DNA of 64,000 nucleotides from an uncultured Dehalococcoidia bacterium (GCA_913052475.1 CAJXEJ010000002.1:1-64000); one strand, 5' to 3'. Positions 1-9,318 are shown, counted from the first letter of the stretch. Made by a program: numbers and translations. Notes: generated from the sequence alone by a model not told the origin.

Positions 1-45
1 GGCGGCACCTTTAGAACCGGCGGCACCTTTAGAACCGGCGGCACC
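1..45. repeat. 18-bp tandem repeat inside the lipoprotein linker
   Basis: The unit ggcggcacctttagaacc occurs twice head to tail (1-18, 19-36) and a third copy begins (37-45). It is in frame and encodes Gly/Ala/Ser/Lys hexapeptides. The true copy number cannot be seen because the array reaches the window edge. Confidence 0.85.
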
Positions 46-240
46 GGCGACAGCAGGTTTAGCTGTTGCTGCAGGCGCTGCGGTTGCTGCTGGTGCGGCA
101 GTTGCTGCCACGCCACCACCAGCTGATGAGCCGCTGTCTCCGTCATCGCTGTCGCCACCACAGGCGATCGCAGCAACGAGAAGCAAGCTGGCCAGTGCAA
201 AAAACACCGGTGCCCATCGCTTATTCAAACTAAGATACAT
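1..240 (-). CDS. Lipoprotein N-terminus (partial, runs off the left edge)
   Basis: The minus strand encodes an open 80-residue N-terminus from ATG at 240 with a strong ribosome site (GGAGG, 7 nt upstream). It shows a basic start, a hydrophobic core and a lipobox ending AAIAC followed by GGDSDDGDSGSS, so it is very probably a lipid-anchored secreted protein. An Ala/Pro-rich low-complexity linker follows. The sequence then enters a tandem hexapeptide (AGSKGA phase), encoded by an 18-bp direct repeat at the edge. Such starts are common for solute-binding proteins of ABC transporters, but the ligand-binding domain lies outside the window, so the function is not established. Confidence 0.75.
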   Translation of the reverse strand, partial: MYLSLNKRWAPVFFALASLLLVAAIACGGDSDDGDSGSSAGGGVAATAAPAATAAPAATAKPAVAGAAGSKGAAGSKGAA

Positions 241-605
241 TCTATTTCCTCCGAAAGGCCAAATATAGAAAAATCAACCTCGCGAGAAAGTCGATCAATC
301 TCAACATCAGGGTCTACCCGGCGGCGACAGTGAATAGGTAAACTTTCCACTCGTTGCCAACCGTGCCCCGGATTCGTAATTGCCTCACCACAAAGCAGGC
401 CAAGCAGAATAAACCCGCAAGTTCACCTGTTCGTGAGCAACTGCAAAATATACATGCACAAAATTAAATGTCAACGACTATTAGTGCGTGTTTGAACACG
501 GTTCACGGTAACTAGGGTTGGGTGAATTCTCACCACCAACATCGCTGTTTTGGACGTAACATTCCGCAGTCCAACATCACATAGCAGCACCCCCGCCAGG
601 ATCCC
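241..605. promoter_or_regulatory. Divergent intergenic region
   Basis: These 365 bases separate the divergent lipoprotein and enolase-superfamily genes, so both promoters should lie here. Apart from the lipoprotein ribosome site at its left end I see no convincing -35/-10 pair, terminator or large inverted repeat. The 77-aa ORF at 550 overlaps the enolase gene in another frame and is not supported. Confidence 0.4.
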
Positions 606-1796
606 ATGCCGACCAACACAAGTTTCACTATCAATTCTGCTGAATCAATTCATCTATCATTCAAGAACACAGCGTCCTACTGGGAGTCGTATCGGGCAAA
701 CGAGGGTGACCGTCAAACTGAACGGTTCGAGTTCAAACAGGGCTGGCAAACCGTCTATGCCCGGTACATCGAAACCCCATTAGTGAAAATCACACTGTCC
801 GATGGAACAGTCGGATGGGGTGAAGCGAATGCAGGGATCGGGCCCGAAGTTGTATACCTGATCGTGAATGAGCTGCTCGCACAGATGATGGAAGGCCAGG
901 AATTCGAAAATCCTGGCGCACTATGGGATTTCCTGTACAACACACAGCGAGGTCGGGGTTATTCGTCAGGCTACTGGCTCGATGCGCTCGCAGCGGTCGA
1001 TATCGCAGTGTGGGACGCTATCGGTAAACGCGAACAGTCGCCTGTGGCCGCACTACTCGATCCAAACCCGAGAAACCAGTTCGATGTCTATCTATCAGGT
1101 GTTCGTCGATCGACCCTCGAAGAACGTGTTGATCACGTCAAATCGTGGATCGACACCGGGCTAAGAGGAGCAAAAATCTTCCTGACTGGCGACGTTGAAG
1201 CGGGAACTACCGAACTCGACGGCCTGATGGCTGGTGTGCCCGATCTTGAGCAGTGGATGGTCGACACACTTTGGATGTGCTCGCATGATTCAGCCGAAGT
1301 TGGAAAACAGGAATACGGTAAACGCAACGTTCGTTTCTTCGAATGCCCGTTACAACCTGAGGACCTTGTCGGTCACCAGGAGCTCGTAGCAAAGCCCGGT
1401 GCGCCTATTGCACTCGGCGAGCACTTCCGGTCGCGCTATCAGATGGAAGCGTGGGTTCAACAGCCGCGTGCTCTCGATGTCTATCAACCCGATATTGGAC
1501 GAACCGGATTCACCGACTACATGGTCCAAATGGAGATCGCTGCCAAAGCGGGGATCAAGACGACTCCGCACATGGGCAGTGGTGTTTCGGTGTTCCAGGC
1601 TGCAACTTTGCAATGTGCTGCAGTTGCCTCGCCAGACTATCTACAGGAATTCCAGGGTGGGCTATCCGATCGCCTTGACAAAGCGTCGGACACCGCATGG
1701 CAGTACGCAGACGGTGGATTCCGACTTCCAGATCGATCCGGTATCGGAGTTGAGATCAACGAAGCTCTACTCGAACCGTTTATCGTGAAGCACTAG
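606..1796 (+). CDS. Enolase-superfamily (mandelate racemase/muconate lactonizing type) enzyme 1
   Basis: The 396-residue protein has the two-domain layout of the superfamily: an N-terminal capping domain (TVGWGEANAG) and a TIM barrel. Candidate Mg2+ ligands are Asp in WMVDTLW, Glu in FFECPL and Glu in ALGEHF. A His-Asp dyad is visible as TPHMGSG and QPDIGRTG. The usual KxK at the end of the second barrel strand reads GAKIF here, so the second lysine, normally a general base, is replaced by Phe. Proton abstraction at the enolate carbon of an acid sugar or hydroxy acid is the family chemistry; the substrate is unknown. The nearest annotation class would be an acid-sugar dehydratase or racemase. 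The ribosome site is weak. Confidence 0.85.
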   Translation: MPTNTSFTINSAESIHLSFKNTASYWESYRANEGDRQTERFEFKQGWQTVYARYIETPLVKITLSDGTVGWGEANAGIGPEVVYLIVNELLAQMMEGQEFENPGALWDFLYNTQRGRGYSSGYWLDALAAVDIAVWDAIGKREQSPVAALLDPNPRNQFDVYLSGVRRSTLEERVDHVKSWIDTGLRGAKIFLTGDVEAGTTELDGLMAGVPDLEQWMVDTLWMCSHDSAEVGKQEYGKRNVRFFECPLQPEDLVGHQELVAKPGAPIALGEHFRSRYQMEAWVQQPRALDVYQPDIGRTGFTDYMVQMEIAAKAGIKTTPHMGSGVSVFQAATLQCAAVASPDYLQEFQGGLSDRLDKASDTAWQYADGGFRLPDRSGIGVEINEALLEPFIVKH

Positions 1797-2021
1797 CCAA
1801 AACTAGTACCCAGACGACTATTTTCAAAATTCAAGACTAGACTTATTCAGAAGAAAGTCATCGACGACGATTTCAATGGATGCCTCGGCACTCTATATTC
1901 TATTCGTCACGTCATGTCACGTCGCGCTGCGCACGCTCGCGAGGGCATTCGCTAGCTAAAAGCCTCTACTCGATTCGAAATCCTATGCGATCTCTGTAAA
2001 CGATCACTAGAGGAAACCGCT

Positions 2022-3293
2022 ATGACCGAGAAAACAGCCGACACAGTCGAACCGTCGAATACAGATGACAGTCGCTCAAGCGAATCTGACCCGAACGCTC
2101 ACGGATCGTTCGGCATTCTGTCGGTACGCGATTATCGATTGTTGGTTCTGTCGAATTTCGCAACGTTCGCTGGTTATCAGATCAGGAACATGGCTCAGGC
2201 GTGGTTCGTTCTCGAAAGGACCAATTCAGCAACTCTAATGGGGTTGGTCAACGCCATGCCCGGAATAGCGATCATCTCTATCTCTCTGATCGGTGGCGCG
2301 CTTGCCGATCGTACCGAACGCTGGCAACTATTGTGGCGTACGAAGGCCATCATCGCCTCGATGTCGCTTCTCACCGCAGTACTGCTAACTACCGACGTTC
2401 TGGAGTGGTGGCATCTGATTCCAATATCGCTGTTGACCGGCTCGATGTTCGCTCTTCACAACCCAACTAGTCAGGCATTCGCGGTCGATGTGGTCGGAAG
2501 GGAACGCCTCGTTTCAGCATCGAGCCTGAATACCGGTATTTCAATGATCGCCACGATCGCCGGCCCAAGTGTCGGCGGTGCGCTTCTGCTACTCGGATAC
2601 GATACCGCGTTCTATGTTCTCACGGGCCTATACGCATTCTCTGCTTTCATGATCTTCCGTGTGCGAACGCGCCGCGTACCGGTGCCCAGCAGCCGAAATA
2701 TGTTCAATGATATTCGAGAAGGTATCGGCTACGCATACCGCACACCGATTATCAGGGCTTTGCTGATGGTTGGAATGGGTGCGCTCTTCATGGGAATGAA
2801 CCAACCGGCAATTCCGGTGAAAGTTCAGGATGAATTGGGACTCGGCGAAGTTGGCTACGGAATAATGCTCGGCTTGAATGGCGTAGGATCGCTGATCGGT
2901 GCTGTTGTGCTCTTCGCCTTTGCAAAACACGTTCGCAAAGGCTATCTGCTGATATTTGCCTTGCTGGTGTTCAACGGATCGATCGGCATATTCGCAATAG
3001 CGCCTAACGTTCTCATTTCTGGGTTAGCGATGACACTGATGGGTCTGGCGTTCGCTTCGTGGATGATCTCTGTCCCAGTGCTTCTGCAGACCACCGCATC
3101 GGAAAACATGCGTGGTCGAGTGATGAGCCTGTACTTCATGACGGTCCTCACCCACCAACTCGGCTGGCTCATCGGCGGAGCGGGTATCGAGGCATTCGGT
3201 ATTCAGACCACACTATTCATCGGAATCGCCGGTGGGCTGGCGGTCGCAGGCACTTCGATAGTGCTCACACCAGCTCTGGCAAAGGCTCGATAA
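2022..3293 (+). CDS. MFS transporter (EntS-like, MFS_3 type)
   Basis: This 423-residue protein has about twelve hydrophobic segments. Its N-terminal tail is hydrophilic and acidic; RDYRLLVLSNFATFAGYQIR then begins the first helix. A motif-A-like loop GGALADRTERW lies between helices 2 and 3. These features match the enterobactin-exporter-like branch of the major facilitator superfamily, typically drug/proton or siderophore exporters. The start ATG has a good ribosome site (agaggaaaccgct). It follows the enolase gene after about 225 bp with no visible terminator and may serve the same catabolic unit, but the cargo cannot be read from sequence. Confidence 0.88.
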   Translation: MTEKTADTVEPSNTDDSRSSESDPNAHGSFGILSVRDYRLLVLSNFATFAGYQIRNMAQAWFVLERTNSATLMGLVNAMPGIAIISISLIGGALADRTERWQLLWRTKAIIASMSLLTAVLLTTDVLEWWHLIPISLLTGSMFALHNPTSQAFAVDVVGRERLVSASSLNTGISMIATIAGPSVGGALLLLGYDTAFYVLTGLYAFSAFMIFRVRTRRVPVPSSRNMFNDIREGIGYAYRTPIIRALLMVGMGALFMGMNQPAIPVKVQDELGLGEVGYGIMLGLNGVGSLIGAVVLFAFAKHVRKGYLLIFALLVFNGSIGIFAIAPNVLISGLAMTLMGLAFASWMISVPVLLQTTASENMRGRVMSLYFMTVLTHQLGWLIGGAGIEAFGIQTTLFIGIAGGLAVAGTSIVLTPALAKAR

Positions 3294-3363
3294 GAGAGGA
3301 TTCCGTTCGGAGTGCCAGACAAAACTCTGGATTAGTAATTTCGAATTAGGCTGCAGCGACAAA

Positions 3364-4275
3364 ATGGCTCGCCCTATTTCGAACTCTGTTCGACAAGCGG
3401 GTAGTTCCAGACTCCGGAGACGAAATAGCTTGAATCTCCCTGATTTTTCACAGCAAACCCCTAGAGCAGTAGCTCTAGATCTCGATGAAACAACATTGAA
3501 CTCGGACGCCAAATTGGATGAACGAACTCGCGCAACCCTCCATGCTGTCCACCAACTTGAGATACCGATGATCATCGCAACATCCCGACCGGAACGTGTA
3601 CTCCCGGCGCTGATCGGCGATGACATCCTCAAAATCACTTCTCTAGTACAGATGAATGGGACAGTCGCGACGGGTCGAGCCAGGCTAACCGGTAAGTTGA
3701 AGCACACTCTCGATAACGACGACGCTCGACACTGTTGGACAATCACCGAAAAGAATGCTCCGTGGGCGAGAATGACTTTAGAAATTGACGGAACGCAGTT
3801 TGCGGTGAATCACGCCGATGACATAAACGAACTATGGGCATTCAACAAGGCAACCCCCACGATGGTTGTGCCGTTCGATGACGCGCTCAAACTCGGTCCG
3901 ACGAAGATTTCGGTCAACGGTATGGATCAAAGTCTGGAAGAACTGGCAACAACGTTGGAAACAGACCTATCAAGCGAGACGGTGATCATACGAGCCGGTC
4001 GAGTGCATTTCTTGAACATCATACCCGCGCAAGCAAGCAAGTCTGGAGCAGTTGCAGAATTGTTGAAATCGGCAGATATATCGCTCTCCGAAGTACTGTC
4101 GTTTGGCGATGATTTCGTCGACATCGATCTCATACGCGACTGCGGCTGGTCGGTCGCGGTCGAAAACGCCATTCCCGAAATCAAGTCGCTGGCGAAATAT
4201 CAAACCTCCTCCAACGACGAATACGGAGTAGCGATCGTGCTTGAACGATTGATCTCAGCCCATAAAAAGGACTGA
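3364..4275 (+). CDS. HAD-superfamily Cof-type hydrolase
   Basis: The protein carries the haloacid dehalogenase motifs of the Cof/IIB branch: motif I ALDLDETTLNS near residue 38, motif II IIATSRPE, and motif IV GDDFVDID near residue 240. This predicts a Mg2+-dependent phosphatase using Asp as nucleophile, most often acting on sugar or cofactor phosphates. The ORF-track start has no ribosome site. A TTG at 3430, with GGAG 10 nt upstream, would give NLPDFSQQ and a more typical length near 281 residues, so the first 22 residues are doubtful. The next gene, now decayed, begins 2 nt after the stop, suggesting a former operon. Confidence 0.85.
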   Translation: MARPISNSVRQAGSSRLRRRNSLNLPDFSQQTPRAVALDLDETTLNSDAKLDERTRATLHAVHQLEIPMIIATSRPERVLPALIGDDILKITSLVQMNGTVATGRARLTGKLKHTLDNDDARHCWTITEKNAPWARMTLEIDGTQFAVNHADDINELWAFNKATPTMVVPFDDALKLGPTKISVNGMDQSLEELATTLETDLSSETVIIRAGRVHFLNIIPAQASKSGAVAELLKSADISLSEVLSFGDDFVDIDLIRDCGWSVAVENAIPEIKSLAKYQTSSNDEYGVAIVLERLISAHKKD

Positions 4276-4277
4276 CA

Positions 4278-4869
4278 TTGGCTAAACCGATAGTTGTCTT
4301 TATTAGAGAACCATCCAGGGCTAGAAAGACCACTCTCGGTCGCGCATTAGTTTCCAGACTCGACGCTGTTTCGCTAACCACAGACGACCTCACATTAGCA
4401 GCTCGGGCAATCACGACATATGAAACTCATCCTGGTCTGTTCCTGATAGATATCCAAAACATGCCGTCCATTTCACTTTTTGTAGCGTCGAAAAGCTCAT
4501 CGCTGACGCAAATGCACAGCATGAAGCAATGTGGCCCGCTATAGAGCGAATGATTCGGGTACGTTCAAAAGAGCAAACTTCGATCGTCATCTACGGGTGG
4601 TTCATGCGATCTCACTAGGTGGCAGATCTTGAGATCGACAACGTCTTTTTTTTGACTGCACGTGGTCCTAGAGTTTTAGAAGAGCGGGAGCGCGTGCTGA
4701 CAACTCGACTGATCCTGAACAAATACTCCAAAATTTTCTCCGGAAAAGCTAATGGCACAATGAGTTAATCAGTTGACAGACCGAAGATGTGAGATTAGCG
4801 ATCCTGCATCAGGACGGCCCATTAACGGTCGACGAGTTGTTCGAAATCGCGCTGGGACACATCAAGTAA
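4278..4869 (+). pseudogene. Decayed P-loop kinase-like gene
   Basis: From a TTG at 4278 one reads a degraded Walker A (RARKTTLGRAL) and STDDL-like LTTDDLTLAARAI, then HPGLFLI. The frame then breaks near 4470. A second frame continues as LIADANAQHEAMWPAIERM and IVIYGWFM, with an in-frame TAG near 4615, then FFLTARGPRVLEERER. A third frame from 4777 ends as AILHQDGPLTVDELFEIALGHIK with TAA at 4867. The order matches a small ATP-binding kinase family resembling 2-phosphoglycerate or zeta-toxin-type kinases. At least two frameshifts and at least one internal stop (TAG) are needed to thread it. The invariant Gly before Lys in the P-loop is Arg. The 88-aa ORF in the track is only its first fragment. 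Confidence 0.75.
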
Positions 4870-4933
4870 ACCGCTTCGTCCTCAGCCATACTAAGAGTTT
4901 TCAACAATTAGCTACGCGAGCGATTTCTCATTC

Positions 4934-5827
4934 ATGCCAATCCCAACCATCAATCCGATCGTCGTCGCTCCAAGCCCTACGCCGTTCAAAGCTGATGATT
5001 CTGTCGATCACGCAGCCATCGAGCGTAACGTCCAGAAGTGGCTGAAAACCCCGCTTTCCGGCTTTGTACTGAACTCAGAAAACGGGGAAGAAGAGTTCTT
5101 GTCGGTTGCTGAACGACTAGAAATCGTGCGCACGGTAAATAAGGCCCGCAACGGAGAAAAATTCATAGTCGGTGGCGTCGATAGCTCGTCAGTAACGCAG
5201 TCAATCAAGACAGCTGGGGACCTTGTTGAAGCAGGAGCCGAGATGATCCGCATCAGGATTCCTCGGCTCACCGAGAATGTAACCGGGTATTTCGAGCAGG
5301 TAGTCCCACGCGTTCCCGCACCCGTAATGATCATCCACCAAATGGCACCCGGTATGTTCGCCGGTGGAGCCGCCCCCGTCGGTGCACAGCCGGAGGTGAT
5401 AGGCGATATGATCGATCTCGACAATGTATTCGGCTACATCGCATCAGGAAACGTTCGGTTTGAAGCCCGAGTACGCAATTTTGTAACCAGCAAAAAACCG
5501 TTCTGGCTCGGCAATGGCTTACTGCTTCTTGCCATGAGCGCCATCGGAGCAAACGGTGCTTGTCTGATGTTCGGGAATGTCGCACCCGTAGAGTGCCACC
5601 AGATCATCTCGAGCGTGATGAACGGCGATCTCGCTACAGCTCAAGAAGTCCAAACCCGAATCATCGAGGCCGACCAACAGATCCTCGACCGAGGACCCGC
5701 AGGTATCAAGGCAGCTCTCGACCTACTCGGCTACGACGGTGGGTCACCCCGATCACCAAATCTACCCTCTTCAAGTGAAGAACGCGAGATTATTCGAGCA
5801 GCGATGAAGCAAGCAAGGCTGATCTAA
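4934..5827 (+). CDS. DapA-like (dihydrodipicolinate synthase family) protein lacking the Schiff-base lysine
   Basis: At 297 residues it has the length and TIM-barrel pattern of the DHDPS/N-acetylneuraminate lyase family: TPFKADDSVDHAAIERNV, SGFVLNSENGEEEFLS, IVGGVDSSS. In active members a Lys in GIKES forms the Schiff base with pyruvate. Here the segment reads VFGYIASGN, putting Ile169 at that place. The partner Tyr of YNxP is His135 in HQMAPG. Canonical pyruvate-aldolase chemistry is therefore unlikely. Function may be hydration or binding of a keto acid, or something unrelated. It stands alone between a pseudogene and convergent genes. Alignment by eye carries some uncertainty. Confidence 0.8.
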   Translation: MPIPTINPIVVAPSPTPFKADDSVDHAAIERNVQKWLKTPLSGFVLNSENGEEEFLSVAERLEIVRTVNKARNGEKFIVGGVDSSSVTQSIKTAGDLVEAGAEMIRIRIPRLTENVTGYFEQVVPRVPAPVMIIHQMAPGMFAGGAAPVGAQPEVIGDMIDLDNVFGYIASGNVRFEARVRNFVTSKKPFWLGNGLLLLAMSAIGANGACLMFGNVAPVECHQIISSVMNGDLATAQEVQTRIIEADQQILDRGPAGIKAALDLLGYDGGSPRSPNLPSSSEEREIIRAAMKQARLI

Positions 5828-5948
5828 CAAAAATCGTGAGTTGCCTTTAACTACTAATGCAATCCTGAGATTGATTGCTGCAGGACCGACTGGCGCGCCT
5901 CTCTCTAATCCGTGTACGACGCCGTCGAGCGGAAAAGGTGCTCGGCAC

Positions 5949-6740
5949 CTACCAAATTGACCAGCCGCCGTCGACCCGGAATTCCTGACCTGTAATCCAG
6001 GTTCCTGCGTCGGAGGCTAAGAGGGCTACTGTCCCTTTCAGGTCCTGTGACACGCCAGTCCGTTGGAGCGGAATCATCTTCCGAAACGTCTCAACCTGAT
6101 CTGCATTAGTCTCGGTGCGAGGAATTTGACCCGGTGAAATGCAGTTCACCGTGATGCCATACTCGCCGAACTCGGCAGCCATCGCACGGGTCAGGTTAAG
6201 CACCCCGCCTTTAGCAGCGATGTAGGGAGGACCCGACCGTTTGAACTCGGAATTGTAGATTCGAGGATCCATCGAGAGCGTCGATGCGATCGAACCAAGC
6301 GTGATTATCGATCCATTTTTTGCCGGAATCATCGCCCGACCAGCCGACTGTGCCGTGATATACGTGCCGGTCAGATTGGCCTCGAGTGTTCGCCGAAATT
6401 CGTCGATATCGGCATCGGGCGGATAGCCTGTCGTAAACGATCCTCCGGCATTACAGACAGCAATATCGAGCCGACCGTTTTCGTTCATTACCCGATCGAC
6501 AAGCGCATCCACCTGAGATTCCTCGGTAACGTCGCAACGCATCGCCAAAACGTCCATCCCACGACCACGCAATCGTTGGGCAACTTCCTGGCAAAGCTCA
6601 GCCCGGCGGGAAGCGATATACACCTTTGCACCAAGGTCGCAGAGGGCTTCCGTAAATGCAGTTCCGAGATGCGTTCCACCACCAGTAACAATGGCAGTTC
6701 GCCCGGTGAGATCAAATAATTCCTGGACTGTTTTGGTCAT
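5949..6740 (-). CDS. SDR-family NAD(P)-dependent oxidoreductase
   Basis: This 263-residue protein is a classical short-chain dehydrogenase. It has TGGGTHLGTAF (TGxxxGxG cofactor loop), CDVTEE, NAGG, a catalytic Ser region GSIAS, YIAAK (YxxxK) and VNCISPGQI. It resembles gluconate 5-dehydrogenase and 3-oxoacyl-ACP reductase types, so oxidation of a sugar acid or hydroxy acid is plausible given its neighbours. Its ATG overlaps the stop of the upstream phosphoesterase (ATGA, 4-nt overlap), which suggests translational coupling. Confidence 0.9.
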   Translation of the reverse strand: MTKTVQELFDLTGRTAIVTGGGTHLGTAFTEALCDLGAKVYIASRRAELCQEVAQRLRGRGMDVLAMRCDVTEESQVDALVDRVMNENGRLDIAVCNAGGSFTTGYPPDADIDEFRRTLEANLTGTYITAQSAGRAMIPAKNGSIITLGSIASTLSMDPRIYNSEFKRSGPPYIAAKGGVLNLTRAMAAEFGEYGITVNCISPGQIPRTETNADQVETFRKMIPLQRTGVSQDLKGTVALLASDAGTWITGQEFRVDGGWSIW

Positions 6741-7768
6741 TCGGGAGCCTCGAATTCGTGGCGAAGTTTCAACGTTCTTTCCGATGGTTCATACCAGCCC
6801 TGATCGGCGTACTGGTCGGTATGTAGATAACACTGGACCCGCACCTCGTCTGAGCCTTCAGTAAACGTAAACAGTCGGCTCATCGGAATCGAATTTCGCT
6901 TGCCGTGATAGCGTGTAACCGCCGACACGTTCACGAAATTAACGCCCCACTTCTGTTCGATATGCGTCCGCCCGCCAGTCGTGTCGTCTGGATGGGTGTG
7001 AGTATGAGCACCGAGCCACATATCGATTGCCGGATTATTCGCTTCCAAAAAAGACTCGATACGACCCGAGTCCTTCTGCCCACCCACCCAGTAGATGAAC
7101 GATGACCCTGGCGCACCACCATCGGGCATTCGACCGTGGTATCCCTCGTCGCAACCTTCGTTCAAGCCCGAAGCAGTCGTCGTATCTTTAATCATCAGGT
7201 GGTGAGCCGAAATAACGATTTTGTCTTTATTGTCTGCAACTTTTTGAGTCCACCACTGGAACGTCTCTTCGGAAATTGCTCCCGCTGGATAACCGCCGAA
7301 ATCACCTCGGCCGATTGGCGGTCCGCTATCGTTCCGATCGGCCATCATAAGAAAGACAATATTGCCGACCTCGAACGAATAGTTGTCCCAAGTACCGCTT
7401 GTCGGATACGGGCGTTTTGAATTGTCGACTCTCGAATACTCGGTGCTTTCACCTGTCGGGTCGATCCATTTCTTAAACCACCACTGAGTAGGCTCGTCGA
7501 TACCTGAAGCATCGTGGTTTCCAATCACATCGTAGAAATGCTCCCTGCCGTGTTTTTTTGCAGATGCATATTGTGAAACGACCAGTTCGCCCTCTTCGTC
7601 ATCAGGTGGGAGTTGCGATCCTGAAAAATCACCGAGATTCACGGCGATATCGAAGCCATTCGGGTGGCCGGACCACGTTTCGGCGTGTCGAATCACCTCT
7701 TCCAGCGAACGTCGTCCGAATTTGATATCGGTTCCAACGTGAGCATCTGAAAGCGCCCACAAGCGCAT
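6737..7768 (-). CDS. Calcineurin-like metallophosphoesterase
   Basis: The metallophosphoesterase signature is complete: LSDAHVG (Dx H), NLGDFSG (GDxxD-like), IGNHDASG (GNHD), SAHHLM and GAHTHTH. These predict a binuclear metal site hydrolysing phosphate mono- or diesters; the natural substrate is unknown. The track ORF begins at 7876. The family block starts right after MRLWALSDAHVG, so I place the start at ATG 7768 (residue 37 of the track ORF) and about 343 residues. This choice also leaves a 235-bp divergent promoter region before the next gene. No signal peptide is visible. It is co-transcribed and translationally coupled with the SDR. Confidence 0.82.
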   Translation of the reverse strand: MRLWALSDAHVGTDIKFGRRSLEEVIRHAETWSGHPNGFDIAVNLGDFSGSQLPPDDEEGELVVSQYASAKKHGREHFYDVIGNHDASGIDEPTQWWFKKWIDPTGESTEYSRVDNSKRPYPTSGTWDNYSFEVGNIVFLMMADRNDSGPPIGRGDFGGYPAGAISEETFQWWTQKVADNKDKIVISAHHLMIKDTTTASGLNEGCDEGYHGRMPDGGAPGSSFIYWVGGQKDSGRIESFLEANNPAIDMWLGAHTHTHPDDTTGGRTHIEQKWGVNFVNVSAVTRYHGKRNSIPMSRLFTFTEGSDEVRVQCYLHTDQYADQGWYEPSERTLKLRHEFEAPE

Positions 7769-8003
7769 AGTTCGAGGCACGAGTGCTTCCTTCCAATTTA
7801 TTTCAGCCAGAAAACTGGCACCAATCACAGTGAACCGCATCATAGCTGCAACCGGAAACTGGTGTGTCGGTATCACCAGGTGAATTCAAATGCCAACACG
7901 CGGCCAAAACCGGCGTATACTCCCGCCGCGAACGTTATTTTCGTGTTCCAGACCGCAAAAGCTGTCGGGCACACAAAAGAAACCATCAGGATCCAAGAAC
8001 AAA
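7769..8003. promoter_or_regulatory. Divergent promoter region
   Basis: If the phosphoesterase starts at 7768 and the enolase-like gene at 8004, these 235 bases separate divergent transcription units. I see no clear consensus promoter or operator in them; the assignment rests on gene orientation only. Confidence 0.35.
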
Positions 8004-9161
8004 ATGCCAGCAATTACCAACGTTGAGTTCAGGCAATTTTCAGCAAATCACCACAACGCCCAGCGCAACTGGCTGCTGGTAAAGCTAAACACCGACGATC
8101 CGAACATTTATGGCATTGGCGATGCATCACCCATGAAAAACGACGATCTCGTCAAAGATATGGTCAAGGCGATGGTCGAAAAACACCTCGTCGGTAAAGA
8201 CCCCCTCGAATCCGAGGTGCACTGGACGAATCTTTACCAGGATTTTCCGTCTAGAGGCGGCAGGATCGCATCGACTGCGCTCTCCGGTATCGACATCGCC
8301 CTGTGGGACCTAAAAGGTAAGATTCTCGGCCAACCAGTCTGGAAGCTTCTCGGCGGAGCGCACCGCAAAAGCATCCGTGTTTACGCCAATGGCTGGTACA
8401 CGAATCCCGGCACACCCGATCAGAACGCCGAAGAAGCCAAGGTCGTTGCTGGAATGGGCTACACAGCCCTCAAATTCGACCCGTTCGGGCAGCATAATTA
8501 CTACAAGCTCTCCCTCGAAGAAGCCCAGCTTGCCGAAGACCGTGTCGCTGCAGTTCGTGAAGCCGTCGGTCCGTACGTCGATATTCTGGTCGAAGCGCAC
8601 GCAAAATTTAACGTGATGAACGCCATCCAGATCGGCCAACGGCTCGAGGAGTATCGGCCGTTGTTTTACGAAGAGCCGGTTTCACAGGAACGAGTTTCCG
8701 AGCTTCTGGAAGTTCGCAATAAGGTCAATATCCCGATCGCAACTGGGGAGAGACTCTACACAAAATTCCCGTTCGCCGAGATCGTCGACCGTCACGCCGT
8801 TGATGTACTTCAACCCGATATCGCCAACGCCGGTGGAATCACCGAGCTGAAGAAAATTGCGATCATCGCCGAGGCGAAGCACATCACTATGGCTCCGCAC
8901 AACGTGTGTTCACCCGTGGGCGCAATGGCCGAAATGCACCTCGATGCTTCAATCATCAATTTCGAGATCCAGGAATACCACGCTGAGTTCTACACCGAAC
9001 ACTACTTCACGGTTCTCGATGGGTTCATTCGCCAGAAAGACGGTTATGTTGAACTACACGATGCACCGGGACTTGGCCTCGACTTCAACGAAGCAGAGAT
9101 TGCAGCACACCCACCCCTGAAGAGCGTTACTTCGGCAGGAGGCACAGTCCGAGGCATCTAA
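8004..9161 (+). CDS. Enolase-superfamily enzyme 2 (galactonate-dehydratase-like)
   Basis: This mandelate-racemase-subgroup protein has about 385 residues. Metal ligands are read as Glu in LVEAHAKF, Glu in YEEPVS and Glu in ATGERLY. The E-A-H block places a histidine right after the first ligand, as in D-galactonate dehydratase, and a second His lies in MAPHNVCSP. The barrel-strand motif is LKFDPFG (KxD rather than KxK). This pattern suggests an acid-sugar dehydratase. The track start (7890) gives an unlikely Arg/Pro-rich 38-residue leader. ATG 8004 starts MPAITNVEF, the usual beginning, and has AGGA upstream. It lies 157 bp before an HpcH/HpaI aldolase, a partner expected for dehydratase products. 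Confidence 0.87.
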   Translation: MPAITNVEFRQFSANHHNAQRNWLLVKLNTDDPNIYGIGDASPMKNDDLVKDMVKAMVEKHLVGKDPLESEVHWTNLYQDFPSRGGRIASTALSGIDIALWDLKGKILGQPVWKLLGGAHRKSIRVYANGWYTNPGTPDQNAEEAKVVAGMGYTALKFDPFGQHNYYKLSLEEAQLAEDRVAAVREAVGPYVDILVEAHAKFNVMNAIQIGQRLEEYRPLFYEEPVSQERVSELLEVRNKVNIPIATGERLYTKFPFAEIVDRHAVDVLQPDIANAGGITELKKIAIIAEAKHITMAPHNVCSPVGAMAEMHLDASIINFEIQEYHAEFYTEHYFTVLDGFIRQKDGYVELHDAPGLGLDFNEAEIAAHPPLKSVTSAGGTVRGI

Positions 9162-9318
9162 ATGGGTGGTGTTGCCACGTTTTTTTGAGAACGCCATTGG
9201 TGAGGCTCTTGCATCCCACACTGGCGATCAACAAGAATTTCCGAACGATATTTAGGTCAATAAAAGAGCGGGTCTGTATTGAAAAAGTAACCTCAACGAG
9301 GTTTAGGAGTTCTACAGG

